Below, one piece after another: positions 24,468-34,452 of a DNA stretch of 64,000 nt. Every line of letters starts with the position of its first letter. Positions within the stretch are counted from its first letter, which is position 1. The translations under genes and the position numbers were made by a program. The notes beneath the pieces are model-generated. The model made no database searches. It was given only the letters and a program-made list of their open reading frames with translations, and was not told where the DNA came from. Source of the stretch: Bacteroidales bacterium (GTDB lineage: Bacteria; Bacteroidota; Bacteroidia; Bacteroidales; VadinHA17); contig JAIPBU010000007.1 in NCBI GenBank assembly GCA_021738535.1, positions 1 to 64,000 on the forward strand, written 5' to 3'.

Positions 24468-27400
24468 CTATCCTCCTCTCTCAAAAACAACCTCAGGCAG
24501 AATAATCTGTACTTCTTCTTTCTTTTCTTCGTTATACCAGTAAACGATGAAGTTTACTCTGGCTGAGGATGGTCTGAACCCTTTTTGCTCCAGGTCATGA
24601 ATCTTATCGAGAAATGATTTGGAGAATTTTAATACCTGTTCTCCTTTTTCATTATTACAACCATCTTCAGCAAGAGCCAAGCGATCTCCGGTTTGCATTC
24701 TTTTTATTCTGTGCTGCACAAAGACGGAATACCCAAGATTAATATCCCTGTGGGTCAGATGCATATATATCTTTTCAGGTGGATTATAATTACCCCGATC
24801 ATTAATTCTTTTTATATTCTCAACCTCAATATTATCCAAAAAGGAACCATTATAATGTATGGTAAGATTGCTTTTTGCCCTCGTCAGTGCTACATATAGT
24901 TGTCGCCGCTTATCTTCAGTTGATAAGTCAAAATTGTTTAAAAGGAGAAATACATTGTCAAATTCCTTTCCTTTTGCCTTATGTATAGTAGAAACCATAA
25001 TTGTATCCTGTCCAAGACTAATAAAATCCTCATAATTTGACTCCCCAATAAACACCTTCAGGTCAGTCTTGTACTTTGTCTTCGGGTATAAACGCATGAA
25101 ATCATCTAGGACCTTTAGGCAAACCGGCAATACGTGGTTTTTAGGAAATCTCTCCTTTAACTTGCGCTTGCATGAGTTAATCTGTTCCTCGTTAATAGTC
25201 ATGGCTTCCGGATCTGAGTTTAGATAATCGATCGCATATCTTAACTCCTTCAGATTATGCAAATAAAAACCACTGTTGGTCTGAATCAATTTGGCCTTTA
25301 ACCCCTTTCTGTTAAGGTTTCCTGAGATATGCAAGGCTTCAAGGTTTGTTTGGGTTAACACAGATGTCGAACCTGAAAGCTCAGCCTTTAGAATATCATT
25401 TACTACCGGCTCGATAAGCTGATCTGAATTATATTTTATTATCCTGATATTTCCGTCCGAGGTATCATCTGCCTTAATCTCAGTTTCCTTAATCCTATTC
25501 TCAATGCATCGGGCAAACTGATTGGTGAATTCAACCAGGTTGTTTTTACTTCTGTAGTTCTCGACTAATTCATATTTCCTGGAGTTCTCATGTTCTAACA
25601 GACTCTGGAAGTATTTAGAATCTGATCCCCTGAATTCGTAGATGTTCTGATCATCATCACCTACAGCAATTATCCTCATTTCAGGATTCCTCCTCATAAG
25701 TTCCTGTACCAAAGCAAACTCATCCTCATCAATATCCTGTGCTTCATCAATAACCATTACAACCTTGGCTATTCGTCCCGGCTCAACCTCATTGTTCCTG
25801 AGAAGCTCCAGTGCATTCTCTATCACATCCCCGGACTTCTCAATTGAACCTAATCTGCCTACCAGATCAAAACAGAAGGAATGAAAGGTTCTTATTTCAA
25901 CAAAAAGAGCGGCATTGCCAATCAAATCCATCAGGCGCTCCTTAAATTCATTTACAGCTGCCCTTGAAAATGTCAGCATTATTAGTTGCTCATACTTAAC
26001 ATCTTCCATGTAAATAATTGAAGCCAGCTTATGGACCAGCAACCGGGTTTTTCCACTTCCCGGACCGGCAGCGACTACAACATACTGGGTTTCGTTATCC
26101 TTAATGATGTCAAGCTGCCTTGTGGAAAGTTCACCGAATAATTTCTTAAACTGGGCTGGTGTAATACTCTTGATTATTTCATCCTTCCTGCTGCCGGGAA
26201 AATATTTATTGATAAAAGAGCTAAAATTCAATTGAAAATAGTCATTAACAAAAGTTAGTGCACCCCTATAATCCGACAGCATCTTTTTTGCATACTCGCC
26301 TACTATATGGATCTGCTGGGTTTTATGCTCGTAATGCCTTTTAAGTGAATCATAATCTTCCTGCTTATACTGCAGCCTGAGATTATCCTCAAGTCTGTTG
26401 ATGTTCATCTTATTGTAGATAACAAGGAACCCGCCTTCAATCCTTAAAGCTTCAATCCTGGATAGAAAGAACAGAGCCTCTTCAACATCGTAGATGCTGA
26501 CTTTAAAATCAAACATTCCTTTTCTGCTCTCATATGCTGCTTTCAACTCATGAACTGAGAATTGAATCAGGCGATCATCATCTTCTTTTTCATTAGTTGC
26601 CGGTCTGGAATATAGATACTCAATAATGAACTCAGACAGTACATGCCTTTTTTCAATATGCTTAATTAATTTGTCTTTCGCCACCTTGAGATCTAAAGTA
26701 AAGTTATCCCTTGATTCTCTGTGTGTATTTCTTTTAATCCAATTCTTTATGGACCAGAAATTAATTACCGTCTTGATCTTTAAAACACTGGATTTAATAC
26801 CTGAACCCAGAGCCTGTTCATTCAATTCCTTGTAGTTGATAATACTCTCTGTTTCCTGGATAACTTCAATCAGGTGATTTTCCAGTTTAGCATATTCACC
26901 ATGCAGTCTTTTAGAGTTTCTCTGTGATTCTGAATGATTAATAAAAGCAGATAAGTCTTTGGTATCTCCAAGTATTTTCTCCTCTCGCATTAAAGTAACT
27001 GCCTTTATTACATCTCTATAATGTATTCCCAGCAGATCTGATATATAATCAACCCTTGATTCGGCCTCATTATCTATTGATCTCGCTATATTTTTTGCTG
27101 ATATAAGCCTCCGGATTATCCTTATGGCATGCCCCTTTTGCTTCTCCGAAAAACGAGGCGATTGTTTAATCTTTAATATTGCCTCTTCAGCATTATGTGA
27201 AAGAATACTGTCTGCAAATATTTGAGGGGAATTATGTGTTCGCTTAACATATCCGGCTTCTTCCAGGGCTGAAATTGCAGTAGTAACTCTAACTTCAAGA
27301 TCATAAATTTGCTCATTCCAGCCGGCTCTTCTGGCAATCTCAAGAGCTGACCTGGACATCTCCGACCTGAATTTGGTCAATCCCTTAATAGCTTTCCATA

Positions 27401-29255
27401 CATCCTGGATCTGGTTCCTGTCGATCTTAGTCTGGTTTAATAATATGAAATGTTTTCCAAGATCATCTTCATTATACAAGATATAACACTCAGCGCTAAT
27501 AGAGTCATCCCTACCTGCCCTTCCAGACTCCTGAACATAATTCTCCAATGAATCGGAGATATCATAATGAACAACCATTCCAACATTATCCTTGTCCACT
27601 CCCATACCAAAAGCTGAAGTTGCAACTATAACATCAGCTTCACCGGACATAAAGGCATTCTGATTGGCAGTCTTTTCCTTAACATCCATCCTACCGTGGT
27701 ATGCCCTTGCGTTGCAGCCGTCTTCAGTTAGTTTCTTAGCTACCAGTTCAGCTCTCCTTGTGCGTGAAACGTAAACTATAGTCGGACATTGTTTTTCATT
27801 TATCAGGCCTCTGAGCCTGTAGAATTTATCCTGGTTATTTGCACAATTAATTACATTATAGCGTAAGTTCTCCCTTGTGGCGGTGGTCTTGAACAGTTCC
27901 AGATCAATATTCAGTTTCTCTTTAAAATAAGACCGAATATCTTCAATAACCTGAGGTTTGGCTGTGGCAGTAAAACATGAAATGGGGAGATTTTCAGTGA
28001 GGTTTTTCTTTCTCTGCAGGTTTTTAATAAACTCACCAATATACATGTAGTCAACCCTGAAATCGTGACCCCAGGCAGAGAAGCAGTGAGCCTCATCAAT
28101 GACAAACCTTGCAATCTTTCTTCCCAGGAAGAGTCGTTCTATGGTTTTTGATCTGAGTAATTCAGGAGAAATGTACAGAATAGATGCTGTGCCATCATCA
28201 ACCCTTTCCACAGCTTTCCCCCGTTCAATAGGATCTAACAGTCCGTTAATTGTGACCGCTTCGGTTATCCCTTTCTTTTCAAGGTTATCCACCTGATCTT
28301 TCATTAATGATTGCAGGGGTGATATAATAATTGTCAGAGCATGAGCATTCTCACCCGCCATAAGGGCCGGTATCTGATAGGTAAGGGATTTACCGCCTCC
28401 GGTGGGAAAAATTGTTAGAATAGACTTATTATTTAACGCCGCCTGTACTGCTTTTTCCTGTAAGGGTTCTCCATTAAAGGTTCTGTAGGAATCAAAATTA
28501 AAGAAATATTTTAGGCCGACTTTTGCATCAAATGATTCGTTACAATAAGGACATCCCTGAAGGCAAGGACGGGATCGTAGCTGGAACATCACCCTTTCAA
28601 CAGCAGGGAATCTGTGAAACACCCATAGCGGAGTAATTGATTCTCTGCTCCTGGTGCCTATTAATGCCAGGCTATAAGCTAATGCTTCCGGATCATTCTG
28701 AATGATAAAATCCAGATCAACATTGCTACATATTTGTGAATCGAATTCATCCAGAATAAGATTCTTTAGGGAAGTATTTCCCACTGCATAATTGACATAT
28801 TTAAAGAAAGATGTAAAATGGATATTCCCGTTAAGAAGCAAATAGTTTATTGCTTTAAAATTCTGATTCAGTTTATTAAAAGCAGCCTGTTCATCATAGA
28901 AAAGATCCTTAGCTTTTTTTGCATCGCTCAGCGGATTATTTATGTCGCCTGTTTGGAGCTTATCATCCTTTAGTAATTTATGATACGGCTTTTTTGGAAA
29001 AAGAAGGGGTGAAAGATACAAAGTGTCTATTACCGGAATGTCTGAAAAATCTCTCTGCAGAGCTTTTTCCAGAAAAGGCAGATCGTGATCAATTATATTA
29101 TGTCCGCATAAGTAATCTGCGCCATTGATGAACCCGGTAAAGTCTTTAATTGAGTTTTTGTGAAACTGATTACCATTACTGTCTACCCCTCCAAGGTCAA
29201 GTATCTTTTTGCTCCTGGGGTTTATCTCAGTATCTATAAATACTATTTTGCTCAT
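24468..29255 (-). CDS. exonuclease - RecQ helicase - UvrD-like helicase fusion
   Basis: 1595 residues. Residues 1-120 resemble a DEDD 3'-5' exonuclease: D8-T-E10, HNIIDHDLPFL and NPLSDAKKAKDLF. A cysteine knuckle (CLQGCPYC, 231-238) precedes a RecQ core with Walker A PTGGGKS (284-290), DEAHCFSAWGHDFR and ENYVQESGRAGRD. A second, UvrD/Rep-type helicase occupies roughly 1040-1500: GPGSGKT, VIDEAQDIDEDE, GDDDQNIYEFRG, STIHKAKGKEFDNV and YVALTRAKSNL. The protein thus joins two helicases of opposite superfamilies and a nuclease, and should unwind and process DNA ends or forks. It is longer than ordinary RecQ (about 600-700). ATG at 29255. A defence or recombination role is likely from the surroundings. 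Confidence 0.9.
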   Translation of the reverse strand: MSKIVFIDTEINPRSKKILDLGGVDSNGNQFHKNSIKDFTGFINGADYLCGHNIIDHDLPFLEKALQRDFSDIPVIDTLYLSPLLFPKKPYHKLLKDDKLQTGDINNPLSDAKKAKDLFYDEQAAFNKLNQNFKAINYLLLNGNIHFTSFFKYVNYAVGNTSLKNLILDEFDSQICSNVDLDFIIQNDPEALAYSLALIGTRSRESITPLWVFHRFPAVERVMFQLRSRPCLQGCPYCNESFDAKVGLKYFFNFDSYRTFNGEPLQEKAVQAALNNKSILTIFPTGGGKSLTYQIPALMAGENAHALTIIISPLQSLMKDQVDNLEKKGITEAVTINGLLDPIERGKAVERVDDGTASILYISPELLRSKTIERLFLGRKIARFVIDEAHCFSAWGHDFRVDYMYIGEFIKNLQRKKNLTENLPISCFTATAKPQVIEDIRSYFKEKLNIDLELFKTTATRENLRYNVINCANNQDKFYRLRGLINEKQCPTIVYVSRTRRAELVAKKLTEDGCNARAYHGRMDVKEKTANQNAFMSGEADVIVATSAFGMGVDKDNVGMVVHYDISDSLENYVQESGRAGRDDSISAECYILYNEDDLGKHFILLNQTKIDRNQIQDVWKAIKGLTKFRSEMSRSALEIARRAGWNEQIYDLEVRVTTAISALEEAGYVKRTHNSPQIFADSILSHNAEEAILKIKQSPRFSEKQKGHAIRIIRRLISAKNIARSIDNEAESRVDYISDLLGIHYRDVIKAVTLMREEKILGDTKDLSAFINHSESQRNSKRLHGEYAKLENHLIEVIQETESIINYKELNEQALGSGIKSSVLKIKTVINFWSIKNWIKRNTHRESRDNFTLDLKVAKDKLIKHIEKRHVLSEFIIEYLYSRPATNEKEDDDRLIQFSVHELKAAYESRKGMFDFKVSIYDVEEALFFLSRIEALRIEGGFLVIYNKMNINRLEDNLRLQYKQEDYDSLKRHYEHKTQQIHIVGEYAKKMLSDYRGALTFVNDYFQLNFSSFINKYFPGSRKDEIIKSITPAQFKKLFGELSTRQLDIIKDNETQYVVVAAGPGSGKTRLLVHKLASIIYMEDVKYEQLIMLTFSRAAVNEFKERLMDLIGNAALFVEIRTFHSFCFDLVGRLGSIEKSGDVIENALELLRNNEVEPGRIAKVVMVIDEAQDIDEDEFALVQELMRRNPEMRIIAVGDDDQNIYEFRGSDSKYFQSLLEHENSRKYELVENYRSKNNLVEFTNQFARCIENRIKETEIKADDTSDGNIRIIKYNSDQLIEPVVNDILKAELSGSTSVLTQTNLEALHISGNLNRKGLKAKLIQTNSGFYLHNLKELRYAIDYLNSDPEAMTINEEQINSCKRKLKERFPKNHVLPVCLKVLDDFMRLYPKTKYKTDLKVFIGESNYEDFISLGQDTIMVSTIHKAKGKEFDNVFLLLNNFDLSTEDKRRQLYVALTRAKSNLTIHYNGSFLDNIEVENIKRINDRGNYNPPEKIYMHLTHRDINLGYSVFVQHRIKRMQTGDRLALAEDGCNNEKGEQVLKFSKSFLDKIHDLEQKGFRPSSARVNFIVYWYNEEKKEEVQIILPEVVFERGG

Positions 29256-29428
29256 TAGCTATTGACCATTTATTACAACTAATAATCTTTTTGTCATAGC
29301 CCCGCTATTGCATTGCAAACTGCAATTTATATAAATGATTAGAATTAAAAAATTGTTATAAAATATGTTAAGTGGAAATTAGCATTCATTGTGAGGTGAT
29401 TAAGAACAGGCTTAATAGTAGGAGTAAT

Positions 29429-29524
29429 TCCCTTCGACGACCTATCAGAGTAATGCTGCTAAGTGCAGGGTGGAGCTCCCTTCGACGACCTATCAGAGTA
29501 ATGCTGCTGGGTGCAGTTGTCAAC
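29429..29524 (+). repeat. 48-base tandem direct repeat, two copies
   Basis: Units start at 29429 and 29477. The first 32 bases are identical (beginning TCCCTTCGACGACC), and the following AAGTGCAG/GGGTGCAG differs at two positions. The inverse of CTAAGTGCAG occurs at about 29529-29539, and GTCGAAGGG near 29728 is the inverse of CCCTTCGAC, so the copies can also fold back. Confidence 0.8.
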
Positions 29525-29556
29525 TAGCTGCACTTAGTATCTAAACTGCTTGCTTT

Positions 29557-29652
29557 TGCTCAGGGACCTTTGGTTCATATAATAAAGTATCGTGACTTAA
29601 GTTGTATTAAATAGTAAAGGTTCCCGGGAGCAGCTACAAAGGTCCCTGAGCA
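29557..29652. repeat. 16-base perfect inverted repeat
   Basis: TGCTCAGGGACCTTTG at 29557-29572 is exactly inverted at 29637-29652, with 64 bases between. It is part of the 773-base gap 29256-30028, in which I find no protein gene. Together with the tandem repeat just to its left it forms a compact, highly structured non-coding block that could be an RNA gene or a miniature mobile element. Confidence 0.75.
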
Positions 29653-29820
29653 CTCAATAATAGCTATTAGAAATCAGCTGTCTGCGATTGCAACGAATAC
29701 TGCAGGAACAATTATGCAAATAATAGTCGAAGGGCCCTTCTTGTAAAAAAGCCAGCTAAATTATAATTCCTGTAAGATACATTTTCCAAAATTTATGGCG
29801 AAGAGATTACGTAGTTTTTT

Positions 29821-29883
29821 ATGTATGCTCTGAAACAATTGTTCGATTTTTATATATTAGCTAAATTGCATGTTGCAGTGCAA
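29821..29883 (+). repeat. 63-base dispersed repeat, copy B
   Basis: Matches copy A at 21177-21239 with 7 differences and no gaps, in the same orientation. It lies about 145 bases before a membrane-protein gene, while copy A lies about 270 bases before the deaminase fusion, so a role as a transcript leader or promoter-proximal element is possible. Confidence 0.8.
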
Positions 29884-30003
29884 TGAAAATAATAAGCAAA
29901 ATAGTTTTCTCTCTTATGAGGGGTATAAACTCAACTAATAATAACAACATAAGAAAAATAAAAGTAAGTACGTTAAGAAACTCGTTGTACAAAAGCTTGC
30001 TTG

Positions 30004-30020
30004 GTAAAATGACATTTTAC
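30004..30020. promoter_or_regulatory. perfect 17-base palindrome before a membrane-protein gene
   Basis: GTAAAATG-A-CATTTTAC lies 8 bases before the ATG at 30029. The position and symmetry suit an operator or a start-site-masking hairpin. No repressor gene is adjacent. Confidence 0.5.
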
Positions 30021-30028
30021 TATAAACA

Positions 30029-30943
30029 ATGAATAGAAAAAAAATTTTGGTCTGGGCTTTCAGGTTAATCATATTAACTGTTCTTTATTTTCCCATTTAT
30101 ATTCTGGGCTCATTGGCTATTGGTGATCTTGTCACTAATACCCCGTCAGAACCTGGTTTGGTAAATGAAGAAATGGGGATGCTTATTTTAGGTATATTAA
30201 GTACCTTATTAATAGTTGGCCTAATAGTTTCTTCTCGCTGGCATGGATGGCGACTAGCATTACTTTTAGCTTTTTCGTATTATGGGTCGTTTACATTAAC
30301 TACTCAAATTGAAACCTGGTATTTTCTTTCAGAAACAACGGTATCGCCCGAATTGCTTCCCCGGTTGTTTATAATGGGCTTGCCAATACCACTATTATAT
30401 ATTCCACTTGCCATTTTGATATGCAGAAGATGGAAGAAAAGGGATATTACCACGAAATATAGGTACATGCAAATGCCTTTAAAACAAATGATACTAAAAC
30501 TTAGTGTTATTGCTGTTATTTACCTCGTGATATACTGGATGGCCGGATACTTTATAGCATGGCAAAACCCCGAACTCAGATTATATTATGGAAGTCCCGG
30601 CGAAATAGCTCCTTTCTTTGCCCATACATTTAATACCTTCAGTAATTCACCAGGCCTGATTTTGCTGCAATTAGCCAGGGGGCTATTGTTTGCTGTAATT
30701 GCAATGCCAATAATCATTGGTTCGAATGTTAAACCCTTAGAAACAGGATTATTAGTGGGATTTCTTTTGGCAATTCCTCACCTGGTGCACATAATGCCAA
30801 ACCCACTGATGCCCCTGGCAAGTGTAAGACTCAGCCACATGATTGAAACGGCCACTTCCACTTTCGTATTTGGATTAATTATTTTTTGGCTTTTGCACGG
30901 CAGGCATCGCAATTTGAAAGATTTATTCCTAAGAAGGACATAG
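30029..30943 (+). CDS. integral membrane protein of unknown function
   Basis: 304 residues with about seven or eight hydrophobic segments (for example residues 9-30, 50-68, 75-92, 107-130, 155-175, 210-232, 238-255 and 280-296). It starts MNRKKILVWAFRLIIL with a positive N-terminus, so it is inner-membrane. I see no transport or catalytic motif; the loop GYFIAWQNPELRLYYGSPG is polar. The family is not recognised. The start is just downstream of a perfect palindrome. It is separated by 88 bases from a DUF4139 gene remnant and probably stands alone. Confidence 0.7.
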   Translation: MNRKKILVWAFRLIILTVLYFPIYILGSLAIGDLVTNTPSEPGLVNEEMGMLILGILSTLLIVGLIVSSRWHGWRLALLLAFSYYGSFTLTTQIETWYFLSETTVSPELLPRLFIMGLPIPLLYIPLAILICRRWKKRDITTKYRYMQMPLKQMILKLSVIAVIYLVIYWMAGYFIAWQNPELRLYYGSPGEIAPFFAHTFNTFSNSPGLILLQLARGLLFAVIAMPIIIGSNVKPLETGLLVGFLLAIPHLVHIMPNPLMPLASVRLSHMIETATSTFVFGLIIFWLLHGRHRNLKDLFLRRT

Positions 30944-31031
30944 CAACCGTATATAAATACGAATATAGCTCAGTGAGTACACCAAACGATAAAAGTAATA
31001 TCGTAGAACCTTAGATGAATTTTTTTGATAC

Positions 31032-31721
31032 ATGCCAATAAAATTGAACGAAAAAAACACACTCTCCGAATTATCCGGGAGGAAAGCCGATATAAAAAGA
31101 CAGGCTCAATCGATGATTGGCAGTAAAGAAACTGCAGTAGGTGAAATATTGATTAAAGTTAAAACTAAAAATGCCTGCAATGCTAATTTCACAATTTCAT
31201 ATATGTTTGACAATGCCGGCTGGTATCCGTCAAACGATATAAAAGCAAAAAAATTAAATGAACCTCTGGAAATTGTTTATAAGGCCAATGTCCATCAAGA
31301 TACCAAGGTTAACTGGGATAATGTCAACATTAAACTTTCAACTCCAGAGCCAAAAACATCAGGTGTTGCACCGAAATTAAAAACTTATTATCTCGATTAT
31401 AACAGTCTGCCACCTGTATACAATCACGATATTGGTACTGTTTATGGTAGAGTATTAGACAAAGAAAGCCATGATCCCTTACCAGGAGTAAGCGTCAAAG
31501 TGAAAGGCACAACTATAGGAACTACAACAAATATGGATGGTAATTATTCCATTACAATTCCAAATTATGCTAATTACCTTACTTACTCTTTTGTTGGAAT
31601 GAAAGAAAAAACATTACCAATTAATAATTCTATTATGGATGTTACTCTAGAACCGTCTGTTCAGAAATTGGAAGAAGTTATTGTAGTAGATTATGACTCA
31701 GAGAAAAAGAATTTAAACTAA
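31032..31721 (+). pseudogene. fragment of a DUF4139 (MuiA-like) protein with a carboxypeptidase-regulatory-like domain
   Basis: 229 residues. FTISYMFDNAGWYPSNDIKA and EIVYKANVHQDTKVNW are the DUF4139 signature. Residues 136-215 are a CarboxypepD_reg-like beta-sandwich (GTVYGRVLDKESHDPLPGVS) that Bacteroidota often insert there. Full-length members have about 550-650 residues, with a signal peptide, DUF4140 and a coiled coil first. Here the N-terminus, the signal peptide and the C-terminal half of DUF4139 are all missing. No in-frame extension exists: a stop lies just before the ATG. It is most likely the leftover of a deleted gene, though a short expressed form cannot be excluded. Confidence 0.7.
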
Positions 31722-31770
31722 GATATAGTGTTAAATATTCAAAGCAAAGGGATCTGATATTGGAATAAAA

Positions 31771-34428
31771 CTATTTCTCCATATATTTTCTAATCACAGA
31801 TGTAAAACTGTGTTTTGTGAAAGGTTTTGGGATAAAATCGTTAAAGCCGGCATCAAGCGCCGTATCTGCATCATCAACATAGGCAGTCTGTGCAATAATT
31901 ACAGCATCAGGTTTGATCTCCCTGATCTGGGCGGCTGCCTGGAACCCATCCATTTCAGGCATCTTAATGTCCAGCAGAACCATTTTAATATTCATATGGT
32001 TTTTGCATAATTGCACTGCTTCTTCACCATTTCTGGCCGGTAATATAGTTATATTCATTTCAGATAATAATTTTTCTATCAATCTGAGATTTGTACCATC
32101 ATCCTCTGCCACCAATATAATATTTTCCGCGTCTGTACTTTCGCTTATCTCCCGGGTTTGTAATTCTAAATCAGGTGTTGAGGATGGCTTCTTATAAGGA
32201 AATGTAAAATATGCAACTGTTCCTTTGCCCTCATTTGACTCTATCCAAATCCTGCCTCCCAGCAATTCAGTATATGCTTTACAAATTGTCAGCCCAAGTC
32301 CTGTACCTTCATTAAGTCGCTTCAGAGAATGTTCCACCTGGAAGAAATTTTCAAAAACTTTATCGCTGTATTCAGCAGGGATGCCAATGCCTGTATCAGA
32401 AACACTTAATAATATTTGATTACTCTTAACTTCATAATTAAGTGTTATCGTTCCTTCATCAGTGAACTTGACAGCATTGTCCAATAAATTTGAAATAATT
32501 TTTGTAAGTTTTAATCTATCGATTTCCAGATTTGAATCTGCATCAGACAGTCCCGGCTTCAAGACAAACTTAATGCCTTTTTCTTCAGCTTGCGAGATAA
32601 AAGGCCGTGCAACCCTTTTAATCGAATCATTAAGATTAATGACCCCGGTCTGAATTTTTGCAGTATTTGCCATTACCTCGGAAACAGCTACAATATCATT
32701 AATTATTGTCAGGAGTTGATCACTGCCGTTTTGAATTGATTCTGTGTATCCTTCAAGTTCTTCAGTCGTTGTACCGGGTTCAGTCATTAATGCAGCAAAC
32801 CCCATTATAGCATTCATGGGTGTTCTAATCTCATGGGATATATTATGCAGGAAGGCTGTCTTTAGCCGGTCAGCTCTCTCTGCTTGTTCTTTTGCCTTCA
32901 TTATTTCATTCTGTGCATTCTTTTTTTCTGTCACGTCCCTGTTAATTGAAAGAAAGCCTGTAAGTTTTCCGGTATTATCATGTATAGGGCTTGTAGTGGC
33001 TTCTATATCAATTATAGTCCCGCTTTTTGTCTTGTTTTTTATTTCTCCTTTTACTTCTTTACCTGAAAGCAGTGTCTCCCAAAAATATCTGTATTCGTCA
33101 ATCGTGTGATGCCCTGATTTTAATATTCTCGGAGTTTTACCAATTGTTTCTTTCTTTGAGAAACCATATATCCTCTCAAATGCCGGATTTATATATTCAA
33201 TACTACCCTCTATGTCAGTCATAAATACTGCATCGGATGATTCTTCAATTCCACGAGTGAATTTTCTTAAGTTTTCCTCAATTTTTTTTCGTTTGGTAAT
33301 ATCTTCCTTTACTGCAACATAATGGGTTATTTTTCCGTTATCATCATAAACAGGAGATATGCTGGCCTGCTCAATAAAGGTTTTTCCTTTCTTATCAGCA
33401 TTTACAAACTCACCCTTCCATACACTCCCTGAAGAAATTGTGTTCCAAAGATCCTCATAATCAACTGAACCTTCTTCTGTGGCTTTCAGGAACCTGGGGT
33501 TTTTACCAATGACTTCTTCTTTGCTGTATCCTGTTAGTGCAGTGAACCTTGGATTCACATATTCAATGGCTCCCACTTTGTCGGTAATCATGATTGATGC
33601 AGGGCTTTGCTCAATAGCCCTGAAAAGCTTTTTGACCTGCATGTCTGTCTTAACCGTGTCTGTTACATCCCTAGCTAATACCAACCTTGATTCTTTATCA
33701 TTAAAGATTATTTTATGCGATGTAATTTCAACGTAGATAATGTCGCCATTCTTTTTAACATGTCTCCATATACCGGCTTTGTTTAATTCTTCCGATGTGC
33801 CGGAGATGTCTTCCATAAGTTTATTTATATCTTCAGCCGGTCTTATGTCTTTGAGTGTCATGGACCTGAATTCTGCCCGTGTATACCCGTAATGGTTTTG
33901 TGCTGCACTGTTTACTTCGAGGAATTTCAATGTATCAAGATCATAGATCCACATTGAGACCGGATTTGATTCAAAAAGGTATTTATACTTTTCCTCACTC
34001 TTTTTCAGAGCATCCTCTGCAGAATGCCGTGCAGTAATATCCCTGGCCACTCCAAGTACGCCAATTATATTGTCAGATTTATCATACATCGGGGTTTTTA
34101 TTGTCTCTACAATTTCCTCGTGTCCGTCACTGGCAAATGTTATCCGTTCCAGATTGGTCTTTGGACGGTTTGCTTTAAGTGCTTCTCTGTCTTTTTGCCT
34201 GAAAAACCCTGCCAGGTCAGCAGGCAGAAAATCGAAATCGGTTTTGCCTTTAATTTCAGACATTTCATATCCGAAAAATTTTTCAAATCGTGGATTACAT
34301 ATCAGGTATCTCCCTTCAATATCCTTAAGCCATATAAGGTCCGGGAGTGACTTAATAAGTGTATGTAAGAATTCACTGTCGAAATCCGACTCCTCAAATT
34401 TCCTTCCCTGCTTCTCGTTATTGTCCAT
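31771..34428 (-). CDS. hybrid sensor histidine kinase with four PAS domains and a receiver
   Basis: 885 residues. Four PAS/PAC units follow one another at roughly 15-135, 140-260, 265-385 and 390-510 (for example DLIWLKDIEGRYLICNPRF, and GAIEYVNPRFTALTGYSKEE). Then come HisKA with the phospho-accepting His in FLHNISHEIRTPMNA, HATPase_c with IISNLLDNAVKF and DTGIGIP, and a C-terminal receiver with LLDIKMPEMDG (phospho-accepting Asp) and the Lys of IPKPF. No membrane segment or signal peptide is seen, so it is a cytoplasmic sensor. No response-regulator gene is adjacent, so the output partner is unknown. It converges on the DUF4139 remnant. Confidence 0.93.
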   Translation of the reverse strand: MDNNEKQGRKFEESDFDSEFLHTLIKSLPDLIWLKDIEGRYLICNPRFEKFFGYEMSEIKGKTDFDFLPADLAGFFRQKDREALKANRPKTNLERITFASDGHEEIVETIKTPMYDKSDNIIGVLGVARDITARHSAEDALKKSEEKYKYLFESNPVSMWIYDLDTLKFLEVNSAAQNHYGYTRAEFRSMTLKDIRPAEDINKLMEDISGTSEELNKAGIWRHVKKNGDIIYVEITSHKIIFNDKESRLVLARDVTDTVKTDMQVKKLFRAIEQSPASIMITDKVGAIEYVNPRFTALTGYSKEEVIGKNPRFLKATEEGSVDYEDLWNTISSGSVWKGEFVNADKKGKTFIEQASISPVYDDNGKITHYVAVKEDITKRKKIEENLRKFTRGIEESSDAVFMTDIEGSIEYINPAFERIYGFSKKETIGKTPRILKSGHHTIDEYRYFWETLLSGKEVKGEIKNKTKSGTIIDIEATTSPIHDNTGKLTGFLSINRDVTEKKNAQNEIMKAKEQAERADRLKTAFLHNISHEIRTPMNAIMGFAALMTEPGTTTEELEGYTESIQNGSDQLLTIINDIVAVSEVMANTAKIQTGVINLNDSIKRVARPFISQAEEKGIKFVLKPGLSDADSNLEIDRLKLTKIISNLLDNAVKFTDEGTITLNYEVKSNQILLSVSDTGIGIPAEYSDKVFENFFQVEHSLKRLNEGTGLGLTICKAYTELLGGRIWIESNEGKGTVAYFTFPYKKPSSTPDLELQTREISESTDAENIILVAEDDGTNLRLIEKLLSEMNITILPARNGEEAVQLCKNHMNIKMVLLDIKMPEMDGFQAAAQIREIKPDAVIIAQTAYVDDADTALDAGFNDFIPKPFTKHSFTSVIRKYMEK

Positions 34429-34444
34429 GCAACACAGTATTTAT

Positions 34445-34452
34445 CAAAAATA
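34445..34452 (-). promoter_or_regulatory. probable -7 element of the sensor kinase gene
   Basis: On the minus strand this reads TATTTTTG, a match to TAnnTTTG, 17 bases before the ATG at 34428. A -33 element at the ideal distance is not clear. Confidence 0.35.

Noticed and set aside
29401-29760. Retron or second CRISPR array
   Set aside because: There are only two direct copies, no spacer-repeat pattern and no reverse transcriptase gene nearby.
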